DNA from: Branchipolynoe longqiensis
Taxonomy: Eukaryota; Annelida; Polychaeta; Phyllodocida; Polynoidae
Length of the DNA stretch: 64,000 bases
NCBI GenBank assembly: GCA_030323885.1
Contig: CM059199.1
Coordinates: 74,361,050-74,425,049, forward strand
Direction: 5' to 3'
Part shown: piece by piece, positions 22,679-33,419 of the stretch
Position numbering within the stretch: position 1 is the first letter of the stretch
How the letters are laid out: the number at the start of each line of letters is the position of its first letter
Notes under the pieces: generated by a model
The model's database searches: none
Told to the model about the DNA's origin: nothing
Seen by the model: only the letters and a program-made list of their open reading frames with translations
Program-made: the position numbers and the translations under genes

Positions 22679-22765
22679 TACATACATAACAAAACTAAAA
22701 TCAAAGTGTTGACATACATTGTTTATTACATGTGCAATACACGCTTACTCAAAGACAAAGCCAAA

Positions 22766-22843
22766 GCTCAGTTAAACCAATGATTGGTTAATCCAAACAC
22801 ATTTCTAGGGTCCCTTCAAGTTTGGTTTAATGGGGTTATACTG
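22766..22843. mobile_element. pogo-like MITE fragment
   Basis: CAGTTAAACCAATGATTGGT at the left and TGGGGTTATACTG at the right match the element just upstream, with most of the interior deleted. Confidence 0.7.
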
Positions 22844-22926
22844 TATTATGAAACTTCATAGAACTAGGCAACATTAATATGATTCATTATTCTGCATGGG
22901 GCATTACTCATACAGTGGTAGTATAA

Positions 22927-23201
22927 TGCCTAGTACACACCTACCGTATACGATTCGCACACTAAAACCCACGACTCGACCCGACCAGCTTAAAACTGAA
23001 AACGGGCCGATTCTTTTTTCGAATCGCGAATCGCAATCGTAATCGGCCGGTTTTAGGCCTAAAACTGAGGTTTTATGCGCGAATCACAATTGCTAGGTGT
23101 GCGCAGGAAGCGCACACCTAGCGATTTTTGTGTGCGAAACGGGCAGTTTTAGATCGTATACGGTAGGTGGGTGCGCAGAAACGGTAGGTGTGTACCAGGC
23201 A
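22927..23201. mobile_element. TIR element, GTACACACCTACCGT family
   Basis: Ends TGCCTAGTACACACCTACCG and the complement of ACGGTAGGTGTGTACCAGGC are inverted; CGTATACGAT recurs inverted just inside. Flanks are TAA (left) and TTA (right). Confidence 0.85.
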
Positions 23202-23204
23202 TTA

Positions 23205-23880
23205 GGATCGCTATCACTGGATTAGGCAAACAAACAAAAAGTTGGTGACTGTCCTTCTGAAATAGAAATCTGGGTTGAGCGGGCAGGTTTTTAGGGGGTT
23301 TTGGGGTGTTTTTTTCAGTCATTCATCATGTACACATCACAATCTTTTCAGTCAAACAATAAACACTGTATTATCATTTAGAAATGTATTTAGAAAATCA
23401 TACAGTTCTAAAAAGTTTGACATTTGGAACATATTATGTGTTTGGAATATATTGTGTGTTTACGAACGTTGAATTGCTGCTGGCCTGATGCATTTTTTAT
23501 CAGATTAAAGATATATGTTTCAAACAAATGTTTTTATTGAATCACAGGCGGGCGACTGTTCAAGCATGGGTGCAAATCATCGCCAATTAAAAAAATATAG
23601 TGGCCTTGTGTATGCAGACCTGTGCCATACTCTAGACAACCTCTCAGATGATAAATAAACTATAGGACATTAAACGAAGAAGAAACCCCTAAGCGTGGTT
23701 GACTGGTTCGTTCATCCGACCCCCCCCCCCCTCCCACCCGCCATGTTGCATATAGCCACCAGCAGGTGACAGCACTGATACAGTAGGGTTTAATCCGAGG
23801 ATTAGTTCCAGATTGTGCCTTGAGGGGGCGGCACCGCCAGGCGTCGGTGCGCGCGCCGCACAGACGGAGCATGCGCGGTG
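23205..23880. other. Unassigned, GC-rich at the right end
   Basis: AT-rich to 23690, then CpG-rich at 23815-23880 (GCGCGCGCCGCAC). No coding frame recognised. Confidence 0.3.
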
Positions 23881-24135
23881 GGCTATGCGCGTGGGCGGGG
23901 AGGGAGGTGGGAGGGTGGGAGGGTGGGAGGGTGGGAGGGTGGGAGGGTGGGAGGGTGGGTGAGTGGGTGGGAGGGAGGAGGGAGGAGGAAGGGTGATGGG
24001 GGTGGGAGGAGGGAGGGTGGGAGGAGCGAGGAAGGAGGGAAGAGGGAGGGAGAAGGGGGGAGGCGGGAGGAGGCGGAAGGGAGGAGGTGGGAGGGAGAAG
24101 GAGGGGGGGGGGGGAGGGAGGGGGGGGAGGGTTGC
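23881..24135. repeat. G/A-rich GGTGGGAG tract
   Basis: Tandem GTGGGAGG octamers (23905-23960) grade into irregular GGGAGGA sequence. Polypurine on this strand. Confidence 0.9.
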
Positions 24136-24327
24136 TTTATGGATCGCTGGGGAAAGCAATGTGTCGCTGCGGATCTATCAATTAGTTTGTCCAGCCGCCG
24201 CCGCAGCGCCACCGCCGCCGCAGACGACACTGGCGGCTGGTTTCCGGCGGGAAAAAATATGCGTTATATTTGTCAATTACAGGCGTTGTCGTCTGCTCGC
24301 AGCGCATGCCAGGCTGGGTGAGTTTAA

Positions 24328-24653
24328 AGTTGCATAGTCCGATGGCTTTGAATCTCTGTATTTTTTCTGAGATAAATATATTAGATCAATCACTAGTATC
24401 TACTTTACATTAGTTCAAAGTTACTTTTATTTTAAATGATAAACGTTTGAGATATTTTGAATGCAACCATGGAAAATTAGTCTGACAACATAGACTTTTG
24501 CGGTAACAGGTTCTGTTAAATTGACTCATCATTGGCTTATACGCAGAAACAAATGCTTAATAAGTGCATCAATATCTAAGTTAGATATGTAAAATCAAAT
24601 CGAGATAATTGGTTTGGTTTAGAAAATTTGATATGTCATCGGACTATGCAGCT
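24328..24653. mobile_element. TTAA-type element F, copy with both ends
   Basis: Inverted ends AGTTGCATAGTCCGATGG and the complement of CATCGGACTATGCAGCT, with TTAA at 24324 and 24654. Interior AT-rich (CTGAGATAAATATATTA). Confidence 0.85.
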
Positions 24654-24657
24654 TTAA

Positions 24658-25019
24658 CGCCGATGAGACCCTGCCGAGGGCCGGGTTGCCAGTGTCGCGG
24701 TTTAGATTCTCAGGTGGTTTGGAGTTTACGCTCGCGTATTCGATTAACAGGACCCGGGCGACTCAGGTTACCCGATTTCCTAAAAATTCAAATAGAACAC
24801 CGCGATTGGAGTTGACAAAAACACGGGTCGTGTGCAAAAAGTTTAACCTACATCATGGCTGGGGTTGGCTAGGAGCGATGATGTCACATTGGTGCGTCAA
24901 AAAGTCACTTGTGTCACACGAATTGATTAATTGAATACACTGAAATGCTGTTCGATTTTGACGCATGCGCAGAACCCCACGCATAGACTCTAAACCCACT
25001 GAGAATTTAATCCATGACA
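24658..25019. other. Unassigned stretch with a K-element fragment
   Basis: 24945-24975 (TGCTGTTCGATTTTGACGCA) matches the inner right part of element K. The remainder is unassigned. Confidence 0.4.
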
Positions 25020-25130
25020 CCGCAGTGCCGGGTGCCGGGTGCCGGGTTCCGGGGTGCGGGGTGGCTGGGTGCTGGGGTGCCGGGGTGCTGGGGTGCCGGG
25101 GTGCCAACGTGCCGGGGTGCCGGGGTGCCC
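25020..25130. repeat. GGGTGCCG minisatellite
   Basis: Tandem 7-9-bp units GGGTGCC, GGGGTGCTG and GGGGTGCCG. Confidence 0.9.
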
Positions 25131-25683
25131 GCCAGGTTTAGACGCTCTGTGTGGGCGGAGAGTGAGACTTTTCTCGGGAGACCTACAGAAACTGTGTATA
25201 CATTTGTTTTGTTTAACCCTTCAAATAAAATAGTAAACCTCAAAACAACTTTGTCCTATCTATTATAATGATTACATAATGACCAGCGTTCAGTTGAATA
25301 AAGATTTTATAGTAATTTTTAAGTTTTCTTGTTCAATTTCTAGCCAGAAAGTGTATATGTTCTTCTCTACATTCCTATCATGCCTTCTGACCATTTATAC
25401 CATGGTTAGTTTTCTTCCTCCTTCACACCACCATTGTACATACACAATTAAACAAATAAAAATAAAAAACCTTCTGCTCGACCTGGAATAATTGAGGCTA
25501 AACAATTGTTGTTGTATGTGACCTTACTCCGTTCAGTGCAAACTATTGTGTGATTCGTCTGAATACAAGTATTCAGCAGCCAGTGACAGGGAATATGGTC
25601 TTCTGAGCATGTCTGAGGGAAGTTCATTACATTGTTTATTTCCATCCTATTTTTGACCCTGTTATACTTATTATAACATATGC
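25131..25683. other. Unassigned stretch
   Basis: AT-rich; no recognised feature. Confidence 0.3.
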
Positions 25684-26074
25684 GTATGCAGGTATTGCAA
25701 TACCTCAGGGAGTTTGATGCCCTTGCCCTGCAGAGTTGTAAACCACTGCCTTGTGGTACAGGTTCTTGACAGAACCCAAGGCTAAGGGAGGAAACCCTGA
25801 ACAGAAAACCATGTGAATGTGGCAACATCAAGGGCGGTTGATGTATGGAACTCCCAACATCTCCCGACCAGCCACTGCAAGGACAAATAGTTTTGCGCCT
25901 GTCTTGACATGTTCTTGCCGGTGTGAGACCTCAATTTGCTCCCCGAGAGAGTGCCGCTGGTAACTTGCAAAATCCAGCAGCACTGCAACACTTTTGCAGG
26001 TGGCAGTCCAGTAATGAACGCAGTCTTTGTCGCATCGCGATCGACAACATGATGATAATGATGATGATGATGAT
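25684..26074 (+). mobile_element. Short retroposon L3 with GAT-repeat tail, complete copy
   Basis: Begins GTATGCAGGTATTGCAATAC, an imperfect hairpin also found at the start of the copies at 44249 and 47493, and ends in GATGATGATGATGAT. One frame includes a degenerate RAVDVWNSQHLP, resembling the C-terminal R-x-V-x-x-W-N-x-L-P motif of CR1/L2-type LINE proteins, so it may be a LINE-derived 3' fragment. The shared 5' boundary argues for a unit rather than random truncation. Confidence 0.65.
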
Positions 26075-26137
26075 ATACTTATTATTGATTAACTTCCACA
26101 AGTGGAATAATTCCATTATTCGGCAGTATATTGATGA

Positions 26138-26790
26138 AATAAAGTTGCAAAGTCTAATGGGTTTTGAGTTTCTGTCATTTTCTGAGATAAATGTATTACC
26201 TTAATCATTATATTCTAACTCACTTTACTTTTGAGATAAATATATTTTAAATTACCAACTTTTGCGATATTTTACATGCAAAACATGTCAAATTGATGTC
26301 GGCAAGCATGCCAAAAATTAGCTAAAAAATTCACCCCAAACTTACAGTACAGGGGTGAATGATACCGTAGTCTAAATACAGGCGAAAATAGCTTCAGTAT
26401 GGAACAGGAAGTAGAATGCCTGGCACCAGTGTCAAATGGTTACTTATATCGACACAGAGTTGGTGAAATGGGAGAGAATGCAAAAAGACAAGATGGCGGC
26501 CAGAGAACGCCATCGATTTCACTTTTAAATTGCATTAAAGTATATGTTTTCATATATTTTCCAACTCAAAAGCAGCGGGTAAATATGAAGACATACATAA
26601 AGAATATATTGTGCTCATTAAATTAAGAATTTACCAGCTCAGTTAATTAAACCAGCATGTTGAAATTCTTCGCCAGCTGTTCTAATGGGTTGGTTTTCAC
26701 CCCTAAACTGGAAGTACGGGGTGAATCTTTTATCTAGCCAAAACTCTGAGAGTATAGGCTTTTATTCAGTAACAGGTTATGTTGAATTGC
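26138..26790. mobile_element. TTAA-type element F, interrupted copy
   Basis: Left end AAAGTTGCAAAGTCTAATGG and the usual CTGAGATAAATGTATTA follow the family. The interior is split by the element at 26320-26736, after which AAAACTCTGAGAGTATAGGC resumes. The right terminus is not recognisable. Confidence 0.65.
26320..26736. mobile_element. TIR element with 9-bp duplication (Mutator-like?)
   Basis: Ends TAGCTAAAAAATTCACCCC and the complement of GGGGTGAATCTTTTATCTA are inverted, each followed by a second short ATTCACCCC/GGGGTGAA palindrome. Flanks GCCAAAAAT (26311-26319) and GCCAAAACT (26737-26745) differ at one position. The uninterrupted F sequence GCCAAAACTC at 28737-28760 (complement) gives the empty site. 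Confidence 0.7.
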
Positions 26791-27249
26791 CTTTTTAGTG
26801 GTCCCTTCTATGTACCAACAATGAAGAGCTCTTTTCCAAAAACACAATAAGCGCCGATCAAAAGAAATGAGCTTGCTCTTTATCAGTGTTTATATATATG
26901 AAGAGCTCTTTTCCAAAGTACGAGCTACGAATCCTTTCCCCTCCCCACCCCTCCCTACAAGATCCCCCCCCCCCTCCACCCCCACCGTCCCTTCCCCTAC
27001 TCGCCCAAGATGGCTGCCCCCCCCCCACCCACACACACAGACACACGCATGGGTCAAGTCCGGTGCAGGATGGCGTCGCAGTTTAAAACGGTCTATGGTT
27101 TAAAACGGGGCTTTTCAGAATGCCCATGTATCGAAGTTGAAATCTTATCTGGATTTCTGGCGTGTGGAGGGGCTCTCTGGAAATGTAGGGTGAGACGAGC
27201 AAGGATTCCTTCAGTAATCATTATACTTATAGTGACTATTTTATGTTTG
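26791..27249. other. Unassigned, with C-rich tract
   Basis: C/A-rich low complexity at 26938-27050. A GTCGCAGTTTAAAACGG block at 27074-27120 is mirrored, inverted, at 28490-28545 on the far side of the TRIM-like array, suggesting the array sits in an older element. Confidence 0.4.
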
Positions 27250-27253
27250 ATAG

Positions 27254-28394
27254 TGTAGTAGTGTGCACTGACCTCTCAGGCAAGTGACCACATAGACAGG
27301 TAGGCGTGGGTAGTGTGTTGATATCAGGGAGCCTAGGTGGTGTAATGGTTAGCACACTGGCCCGGAATGCAAAGAGATGTGGGTTCGAGTCCCGCTCTAG
27401 GCGCAATATTTCCCATTTTCATCACCCCCATGACACTGGTTGCCGTGACCATGATCCTATACAAGCTACGCGCTGTATGGTTGTTGAACCTACCCTGTGT
27501 ATGTATGTGTTAGTGCATTGCCTGTATGTATGTAATTGTAAGTATTAAAAGACTTACAATTCCAGGGGGACGAGTGTAGTAGTGTGCACTGACCTCTCAG
27601 GCAAGTGACCACATAGACAGGTAGGCGTGGGTAGTGTGTTGATATCAGGGAGCCTAGGTGGTGTAATGGTTAGCACACTGGCCCGGAATGCAAAGAGATG
27701 TGGGTTCGAGTCCCGCTCTAGGCAAAGTATTTCCCATTTTCATCACCCCCATGACACTGGTTGCCGTGACCATGATCCTATACAAGCTACGTGCTGTATG
27801 GTTGTTGAACCTACCCTGTGTATGTATGTGTTAGTGCATTGCCTGTATGTATGTAATTGTAAGTATTAAAAGACTTACAATTCCAGGGGAGAGAGTAGTA
27901 GTGCTGCACTGACCTCTCAGGCAAGGAACATAGACAGGTAGGCGTGGGTAGTGTGTTGATATCAGGGAGCCTAGGTGGTGTAATGGTTAGCACACTGGCC
28001 CGGAATGCAAAGAGATGTGGGTTCGAGTCCCGCTCTAGGCACAGTATTTCCCATTTTCATCACCCCCATGACACTGGTTGCCGTGACCATGATCCTGTAC
28101 AAGCTATGCGCTGTATGGTTGTTGAACCTACCCTGTGTATGTATGTGTTAGTGCATTGCCTGTATGTATGTAATTGTAAGTATTAAAAGACTTACAATTC
28201 CAGGGGGACGAGTGTGGTAGTGTGCACTGACCTCTCAGGCAAGTGACCACATAGACAGGTAGGCGTGGGTAGTGTGTTGATATCAGGGAGCCTAGGTGGT
28301 GTAATGGTTAGCACACTGGCCCGGAATGCAAAGAGATGTGGGTTCGAGTGCCGCTCTAGGCACAGTATTTCCCATTTTCATCACCCCCATGACA
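27254..28394 (+). mobile_element. TRIM-like element, 4-LTR tandem form, tRNA-like sequence in each LTR
   Basis: Four near-identical ~180-bp repeats (27254-27435, 27575-27756, ~27895-28073, 28213-28394) alternate with three ~139-bp spacers. The first repeat begins TGTAGT and each ends CATGACA, i.e. TG...CA as in LTRs. Each spacer ends with a purine run (CCAGGGGGACGAG) just before the next repeat, like a polypurine tract, and starts with C-TGG, where a primer binding site would lie. The array ends exactly at the end of an LTR, and ATAG flanks it (27250-27253, 28395-28398) as a 4-bp duplication. No protein is encoded, so it would depend on another element. An alternative is a tandem tRNA-SINE, but the boundaries fit LTR organisation better. 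Confidence 0.7.
27331..27402 (+). other. tRNA-like sequence inside the LTR
   Basis: GCCTAGG...TCTAGGC forms an acceptor-like stem, GTGTAATGGTTAGCAC is an A-box/D-arm matching Gln/Glu-type tRNAs, and GTGGGTTCGAGTCCCGC forms a proper T arm and B-box. The anticodon arm does not fold well and position 33 is not T. The same 72-nt unit recurs at 27652, 27969, 28290, 39853 (interrupted) and 40243. It could serve as an internal RNA polymerase III promoter. Confidence 0.75.
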
Positions 28395-28594
28395 ATAGTA
28401 TATATTATCTTCTGTCGTAGCAAGTTAACAAGCAATTAACAAGTTATTAAACATGGGTACAATCTCAATCAGGCAGAAATGCATGTGCATGCGCATTGTG
28501 AAGAGCCCCATTTTAAACTGGGTACCTTTTACAACTGCGACAGCTGGAGCTGGGTGTTAATTGGTCCACTCTCCGGGCGCACATACAGACCACT

Positions 28595-28909
28595 TCCTGA
28601 ACACATATATGCTAGATTTGATTCTACATATTTATCTTAGATACTGGTACATTTATTAAGCATTTGCTGTCAAATAGCAGGGCATGGGGAGTCAATTTAA
28701 TAAAACATGTTACTGCATAAGCCTATGGAATCAGAGTTTTGGCGTGCTTGCCAAAATTAATTTGGCATGTTGTCACTTCAAATATCTCCAAAGTTAGCCA
28801 TTTAAAATAAAAGTTACTCTCAATCTAAAGTAAAGTAGCTTATAATGATCAATTTAATGTATTTATCTCAGAAAATGACAGAAACTCAAAGCCATCGGAC
28901 TATGCAACT
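28595..28909. mobile_element. TTAA-type element F, left-truncated copy
   Basis: From GATTTGATTCTACATATTT to the right end CATCGGACTATGCAACT followed by TTAA. This copy gives the uninterrupted interior used to read the nests at 8505 and 26138. Confidence 0.8.
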
Positions 28910-29129
28910 TTAAGTTGTATAACGTGAGCAAATAATAGCTGTTGAATACACAATTATTGGCATTTAGTCCAATAGAATCCTAATACTAGTAATAGGTATC
29001 AATAATTTCACAGTAATACGCCAACTGTAGTGTCATGTGACTACCCCAATTTGAGTTGGATTGATGTGAGTATTTTGGTGGGATTTGAGGAAATACCCTA
29101 TGAACAATGTATGTGTTATTTGAAGATCG

Positions 29130-29530
29130 CAAGCATATATTACAGACTGGCCCCAGGGGGATATGATTGAAGTATTCAAATATCTCCATGGTATCAACAA
29201 GACAGGCAGCCCCCTTATCAGATACTCCAATACCAGGACCAGAGGACACTCCCTGAAGCTTAACAAGTGGTACTTCAGACTGGACCTGCGACACAACTTT
29301 TTTGGCTTTAGGGTGGTTGACCTGTGGCATGACTTGCCAGAGAGTGTTGTAGCAGCAGAGTTGGTGAACTGTTTCAAGTTCCGACTGGAATCATACTGGT
29401 CAAGCATTACGTATATATATTGGAGCCAGTGACAGTTGCTACACTCCACCACATCTGAAGAACATTCTCGATTTGTATTATTTAAGAGCGGCTACTAGGT
29501 CCAATGCCTGTTATAGCTGTATCCTATTAA
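29130..29530 (+). pseudogene. LINE C-terminal fragment (second LINE family)
   Basis: The frame around 29139-29432 reads GDMIEVFKYLHG, then NTRTRGHSLKLNKWYFRLDL, HNFFGFRVVDLWHDLPESVV and ends FKFRLESYW before a stop at 29430. This is the conserved C-terminal region of CR1/RTE-type LINE polyproteins. It is 5' truncated, and the 3' untranslated part ends in ATTGATTGATG. It is a different family from the copies at 8655 and 16126. Confidence 0.85.
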
Positions 29531-29532
29531 TT

Positions 29533-30057
29533 GATTGATGAAGGAGTATATAAATGCCAGTTTGATAGGGCTATTCCAGTGCTACCCCATCACGGTTAGT
29601 TCTGTTAGTCGGTTATTTGTAGTTTGTTTTAGTGTTGATAGTCACCTGACAACAATATGAGTCCCGGTGTTTGGGTGGGGTTATTAGTAACACATTGGAC
29701 CAGCTGTGGCCAGTGAAGCAGTAAGACCAACCCCAGTGCATTTGTTTTAAAATATTACATGATATTTGTATTTGGAATGCCACTGTCATTGTAAGTGGTT
29801 GACTGGAAATAATGGAGGAACGGCAACAAGTAAACACAACACAACTGAGGCCGAGGGTTTGGCGGCCAGCCACCTAAGGTTTGATGATGGCATGGAACAT
29901 CATGCGTAAAGGCCCACCTGATCCGATGTACTCTTAGTGATATTTTGAATTCTAGGTAGGACACTGCTCGGATTCTTGTTCCACACACATGGGAGACTAA
30001 ACGTTGAAATCTACCCCATATACAATATCAGGCGACTTACGGCGGGTAGTTGTGCAG
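29533..30057. other. Unassigned stretch
   Basis: No recognised feature. Confidence 0.3.
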
Positions 30058-30061
30058 TTAA

Positions 30062-30581
30062 AGTTGCATGGTCCGATGAAACTTTTTTTTTTTCAAAACT
30101 AAAACACTTACCTCCATTTGATTCTATATATCCAACTTAGGTACTGGTGCATTAACAAAGGCTTTGGGGCAGCATACACAGAATAGTCAGTGAATTTATT
30201 ACCCTATCCCTTTGGGTTCCCGCTTTGAGACAGCCATTAGGCAGGGAGCCACTAACCAATTAGGTCAATCTCATGACCTTATTAGTCCTACCCTCATTCC
30301 CAGTACCATATATGGCATTAGTCAGGTTCCAGACTACCTACACACTAATAGGTCATTCCACATCATGTGACCATCGCGAGATGTGAATCTGGGCCACAAC
30401 AACAAGACTTTTGATAACCTTGCTGAAATGATTTTGGGTTCTTTCAGCTCAAATTGCTTCAAAACTAGCCATTTTCCATCAAAATGACTCTGGAATAATG
30501 AATAGTAGGTTATAATTGTCAACCCAATATATTTATCAAAAAAATTATGCAAAAATTCAAAAGCCATCGGACTATGCAACT
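30062..30581. mobile_element. TTAA-type element F, complete copy
   Basis: Inverted ends AGTTGCATGGTCCGATG and the complement of CATCGGACTATGCAACT, with TTAA at 30058 and 30582. Longest uninterrupted copy (520 bp). Confidence 0.85.
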
Positions 30582-30585
30582 TTAA

Positions 30586-31212
30586 TATGGCGCCACTGAT
30601 TCAGTCGTCAGCAGTTCTGAACTGGGTTTAGCAGTAGCAGACGCGGCCAATGCGGTACTGATTAGTTTGCGCTTCAGCCGCCTATGGGGATTGGCGCTGT
30701 CGGTGGTGTCAGAATGAGGCGAGCGACATTCCCTAATTGTCACCCATCGGTCGTTGTGCTCGCCTATTATCGCCCATCCCGCTCGATGCACATTTTATCG
30801 CCCATCTAAATCAGAGCGGTGGTGACGGTGGGAATTGCTAGCCTAAAACCTAGGGACACATTGTCATAATACAAAAAAACACCAAATTATATCCATTTTT
30901 ATTCTTTTGCCTTGTTCTTTTTGTGTGTGTGTTATGCTTGAATTGATTTAGAAGGGGTGATAGGAAATTGCCCCGTCAATACATTGTAATAACAGCTATC
31001 AGACCATTGGATGAAAGATAATAACATTGTCAAGCAATTCGTCAATTAGGCGTGGCTAAGCTTATTCAATTGCGCATTGCAGTTAAAACAATAACTAGTT
31101 TTCTATCACGCGATGTCATGCTGAGCAGGTGTTAACTGAGACTGTCAATAACTTGCATGTTCTGATTGGATAATGCTCCCTTGAATTAAAGACCAACACA
31201 CAACTGTGGGGT
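30586..31212. other. Unassigned, CpG-rich at left
   Basis: 30590-30830 is CpG-rich with repeated TATCGCCCATC words (also seen near 32380). A 69-codon minus-strand frame starting at 30791 has no recognised similarity. Confidence 0.3.
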
Positions 31213-31640
31213 TCTCTGTGGCGGAAGGGGTACATTGTTTGACTTTTTTCTAGATCAGACTCCTCCCTTGCTGGTAGATATTGGGGTCGTGGGTTCGAAC
31301 CCTGGTCGAGTCAAACCAAATGACTTAACAATGTATACGTGTTGCTTCCTAGCCAGGCGCTCGGCATTATTAGGACAGGCCAAGGACTGGTGTGCTCAGT
31401 GTCAGGATAATGTGACTGAGTGGGATACCAGGTCATGGTGCCGGCGCTCAGGTTTCCCAGTGGGACAGCACTATAAAGTCACCATGAGTGTGCACTGTCA
31501 CAAGTCGGTACCCATCCTGATATGACCTTAGATGTTGCTAGGACATAAAACAACAACAAACAAAACCTAATCTGCAGGTCGATGGCATCACCTCTGCCCA
31601 TTTGGATTTCTACCACTGTGTAAAATTTACAGTGTCATCA
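31213..31640 (+). mobile_element. SINE-E copy split by a SINE-A
   Basis: 31213-31260 matches the head of the SINE-E copy at 10141 (CTCTGTGGCGGAAGG, GACTTTTTTCTAGATCAGAC) and 31568-31640 matches its tail (TCTGCCCATTTGGATTTCTA, TTACAGTGTCATCAAAG). The middle is replaced by SINE-A. Confidence 0.7.
31262..31567 (+). mobile_element. SINE-A copy inside SINE-E
   Basis: Head with GTCGTGGGTTCGAACCCTGG (B-box), full core and an AACAACAAACAAA tail. Good copy. Confidence 0.85.
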
Positions 31641-31878
31641 AAGTGGAAGGTCGGGAGTTCGATTTCCAGCCGAGTCAAGTCAATGACTTACAAAATTGAT
31701 ATGTTTCGCTTCCTAGCCTGGCACTCTGCATTACTAGGATAGGGCAAGGACTGTTTAGCTCAGTGTGGTGATAATGTGACCAAGTGGGGTATCAGGTCAT
31801 GGTGCTGGTGCTCTGGTCTCCCTGTTGAGAAGCACTATGAGTGTGCATTGCCACAAATCTGTGACAAATTCTGATAGG
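31641..31878 (+). mobile_element. SINE-A copy, 3' truncated
   Basis: GGTCGGGAGTTCGATTTCCA, then GCATTACTAGGATAGGGCA and GGTCTCCCTGTTGAGAAGC; stops at GACCTTAGAAC. Confidence 0.8.
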
Positions 31879-32010
31879 ACCTTAGAACTGGAATGAAAAT
31901 TGTGAACCCAAAATCAAATTCCAGTATCAGATCAAACACTACTTCATGTATGCTTGTCTCCGAGTGTTCCACCATGCTGTTTGCATCACCTGACACTCTA
32001 GCATGACCAT

Positions 32011-32663
32011 GGCCCGTATGCATGGAGCAGTGTTAGCGAGCCAAACCACGGTTAGGGCGGGATTTCTGGTTTAGCGCCAAAATGTTGATATGCATGGAGC
32101 AGTGTTAGGCCTAACACCGCATGTTTAAAGTCGAAGAATGTAAACCTACCCCCTAGCAGGTTTACAGCGGTGTTAGTGTTAGGTTAGTGTCAGGATGGAG
32201 ACCAAACTATTCAATGCTATCATATTTGACAGAATTAAATACGCAATAAATGAAATTTAATCAAATTAACCCTAAAAATGAAGCGATATTAATGCTGCTG
32301 CCGCATTGGCGGCGATATTAATATTGTTGAATCGACAAATTTAAAGTAAACAAATCGCAGAGGTCATTATCCATACTGTCGCCCATCGCCAAATCGCTAT
32401 CGCCGAATCGCCAGTAACAAGCGCGTTGGTTCCCGGTGGGTAGAGAAGGCAATATATTAGGCCCAACCAGGTGCTCGCCGGCAACAGGCTCAGAGAAATT
32501 TCCATAATGAATAAATTAATTCAAATATAGCTAACACACACCGTTTAGGCCACCATGCATACGGCTTGTCATAGTTCTTGACGCCTCCGATAACCAGTGG
32601 TAGCTACCCTGTGTTAGATGGTTAACACCACACGCCGCTAACACTGCTCCATGCATATCGGCC
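32011..32663. mobile_element. TIR element, ATGCATG family copy b (653 bp)
   Basis: Ends GGCCCGTATGCATGGAGCAG and the complement of CTGCTCCATGCATATCGGCC are inverted; CAT flanks both sides. An internal copy of the terminus (ATGCATGGAGCAGTGTTAG at 32091) suggests that one element ended inside another or an end duplicated. No transposase frame. Confidence 0.85.
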
Positions 32664-32762
32664 CATGTGTTTGCAGAGAGAATCAGTGTTGTGTAGTATC
32701 TCAGAAATTACCTATTGCGAAGCTATATGGAGTGTATCTAAATGCATAGGCTTAGAACCTAG

Positions 32763-33330
32763 CATCAGTTACTAGTTAATAGTATTATAGTTAATAGTAG
32801 TATATATAATAACATTAAAATCAATAGTATTATAGTAAGCAGTTAATATCATAATAGTCAATGTCATTATTGTTAACAGTAGTATAGTTAATAGTTTTAT
32901 TGGTAACAGGAATATAGTTAACAGTATTATAGGTAATAGTTTTATATTTAATAGTATTACAGTAAATATCATTATAGTAAATGTTATTATAATTAAGAGT
33001 ATTAGAGTTAATAGTGCTATAGTTAGTATTATTATAGTTACTAATAATATGAAGAGTTCCGGTGCAAAATCAAGTACATGCCAATCCAAAAATGTAGTTT
33101 AAATAACATATTTTTCCCTGAAAATAATTGTAAACCTCACTAAATCCCCTTTTCATATGATCATATGGTTATGGTGCAATGAACAAAAAAGTCGGAATAT
33201 GAAAAAATATACTTTTTGAGGGTTTGATTCCGATGTTTATCTCCATTTCGGATTGGCGTTTACATGGTTTTGCACCTGAACTCTTCATATTACACATAAT
33301 AGCATTACAGTTAATAGTATTAGTAATATA
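32763..33330. repeat. TTAATAGTATTATAG minisatellite split by a family C MITE
   Basis: AT-rich ~15-bp units run from 32763 to 33050 and resume at 33291-33330; the MITE occupies the gap. Confidence 0.85.
33051..33285. mobile_element. Palindromic MITE, family C copy 2
   Basis: GAAGAGTTCCGGTGCAAAAT and the complement GCACCTGAACTCTTC; TA on both sides. Confidence 0.85.
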
Positions 33331-33419
33331 AACTGCAGGTAGTGCGGTAATGCTGATTGATGGCTTACGCAGGTCCACAACTGCTAAGGTGAAATTATTA
33401 TAGACCCCTTTCAATGTTT

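Noticed and set aside
27331..28361. Four genuine tRNA genes in tandem
   Set aside because: A and B boxes are good, but the anticodon arm does not pair, the anticodon loop lacks T33, and the units are embedded in larger 180-bp LTR-like repeats.
27010..28545. Inverted GTCGCAGTTTAAAACGG blocks as TIRs of one element enclosing the TRIM array
   Set aside because: Similarity is limited to ~45 bp with gaps and no target duplication was found; kept only as a remark.
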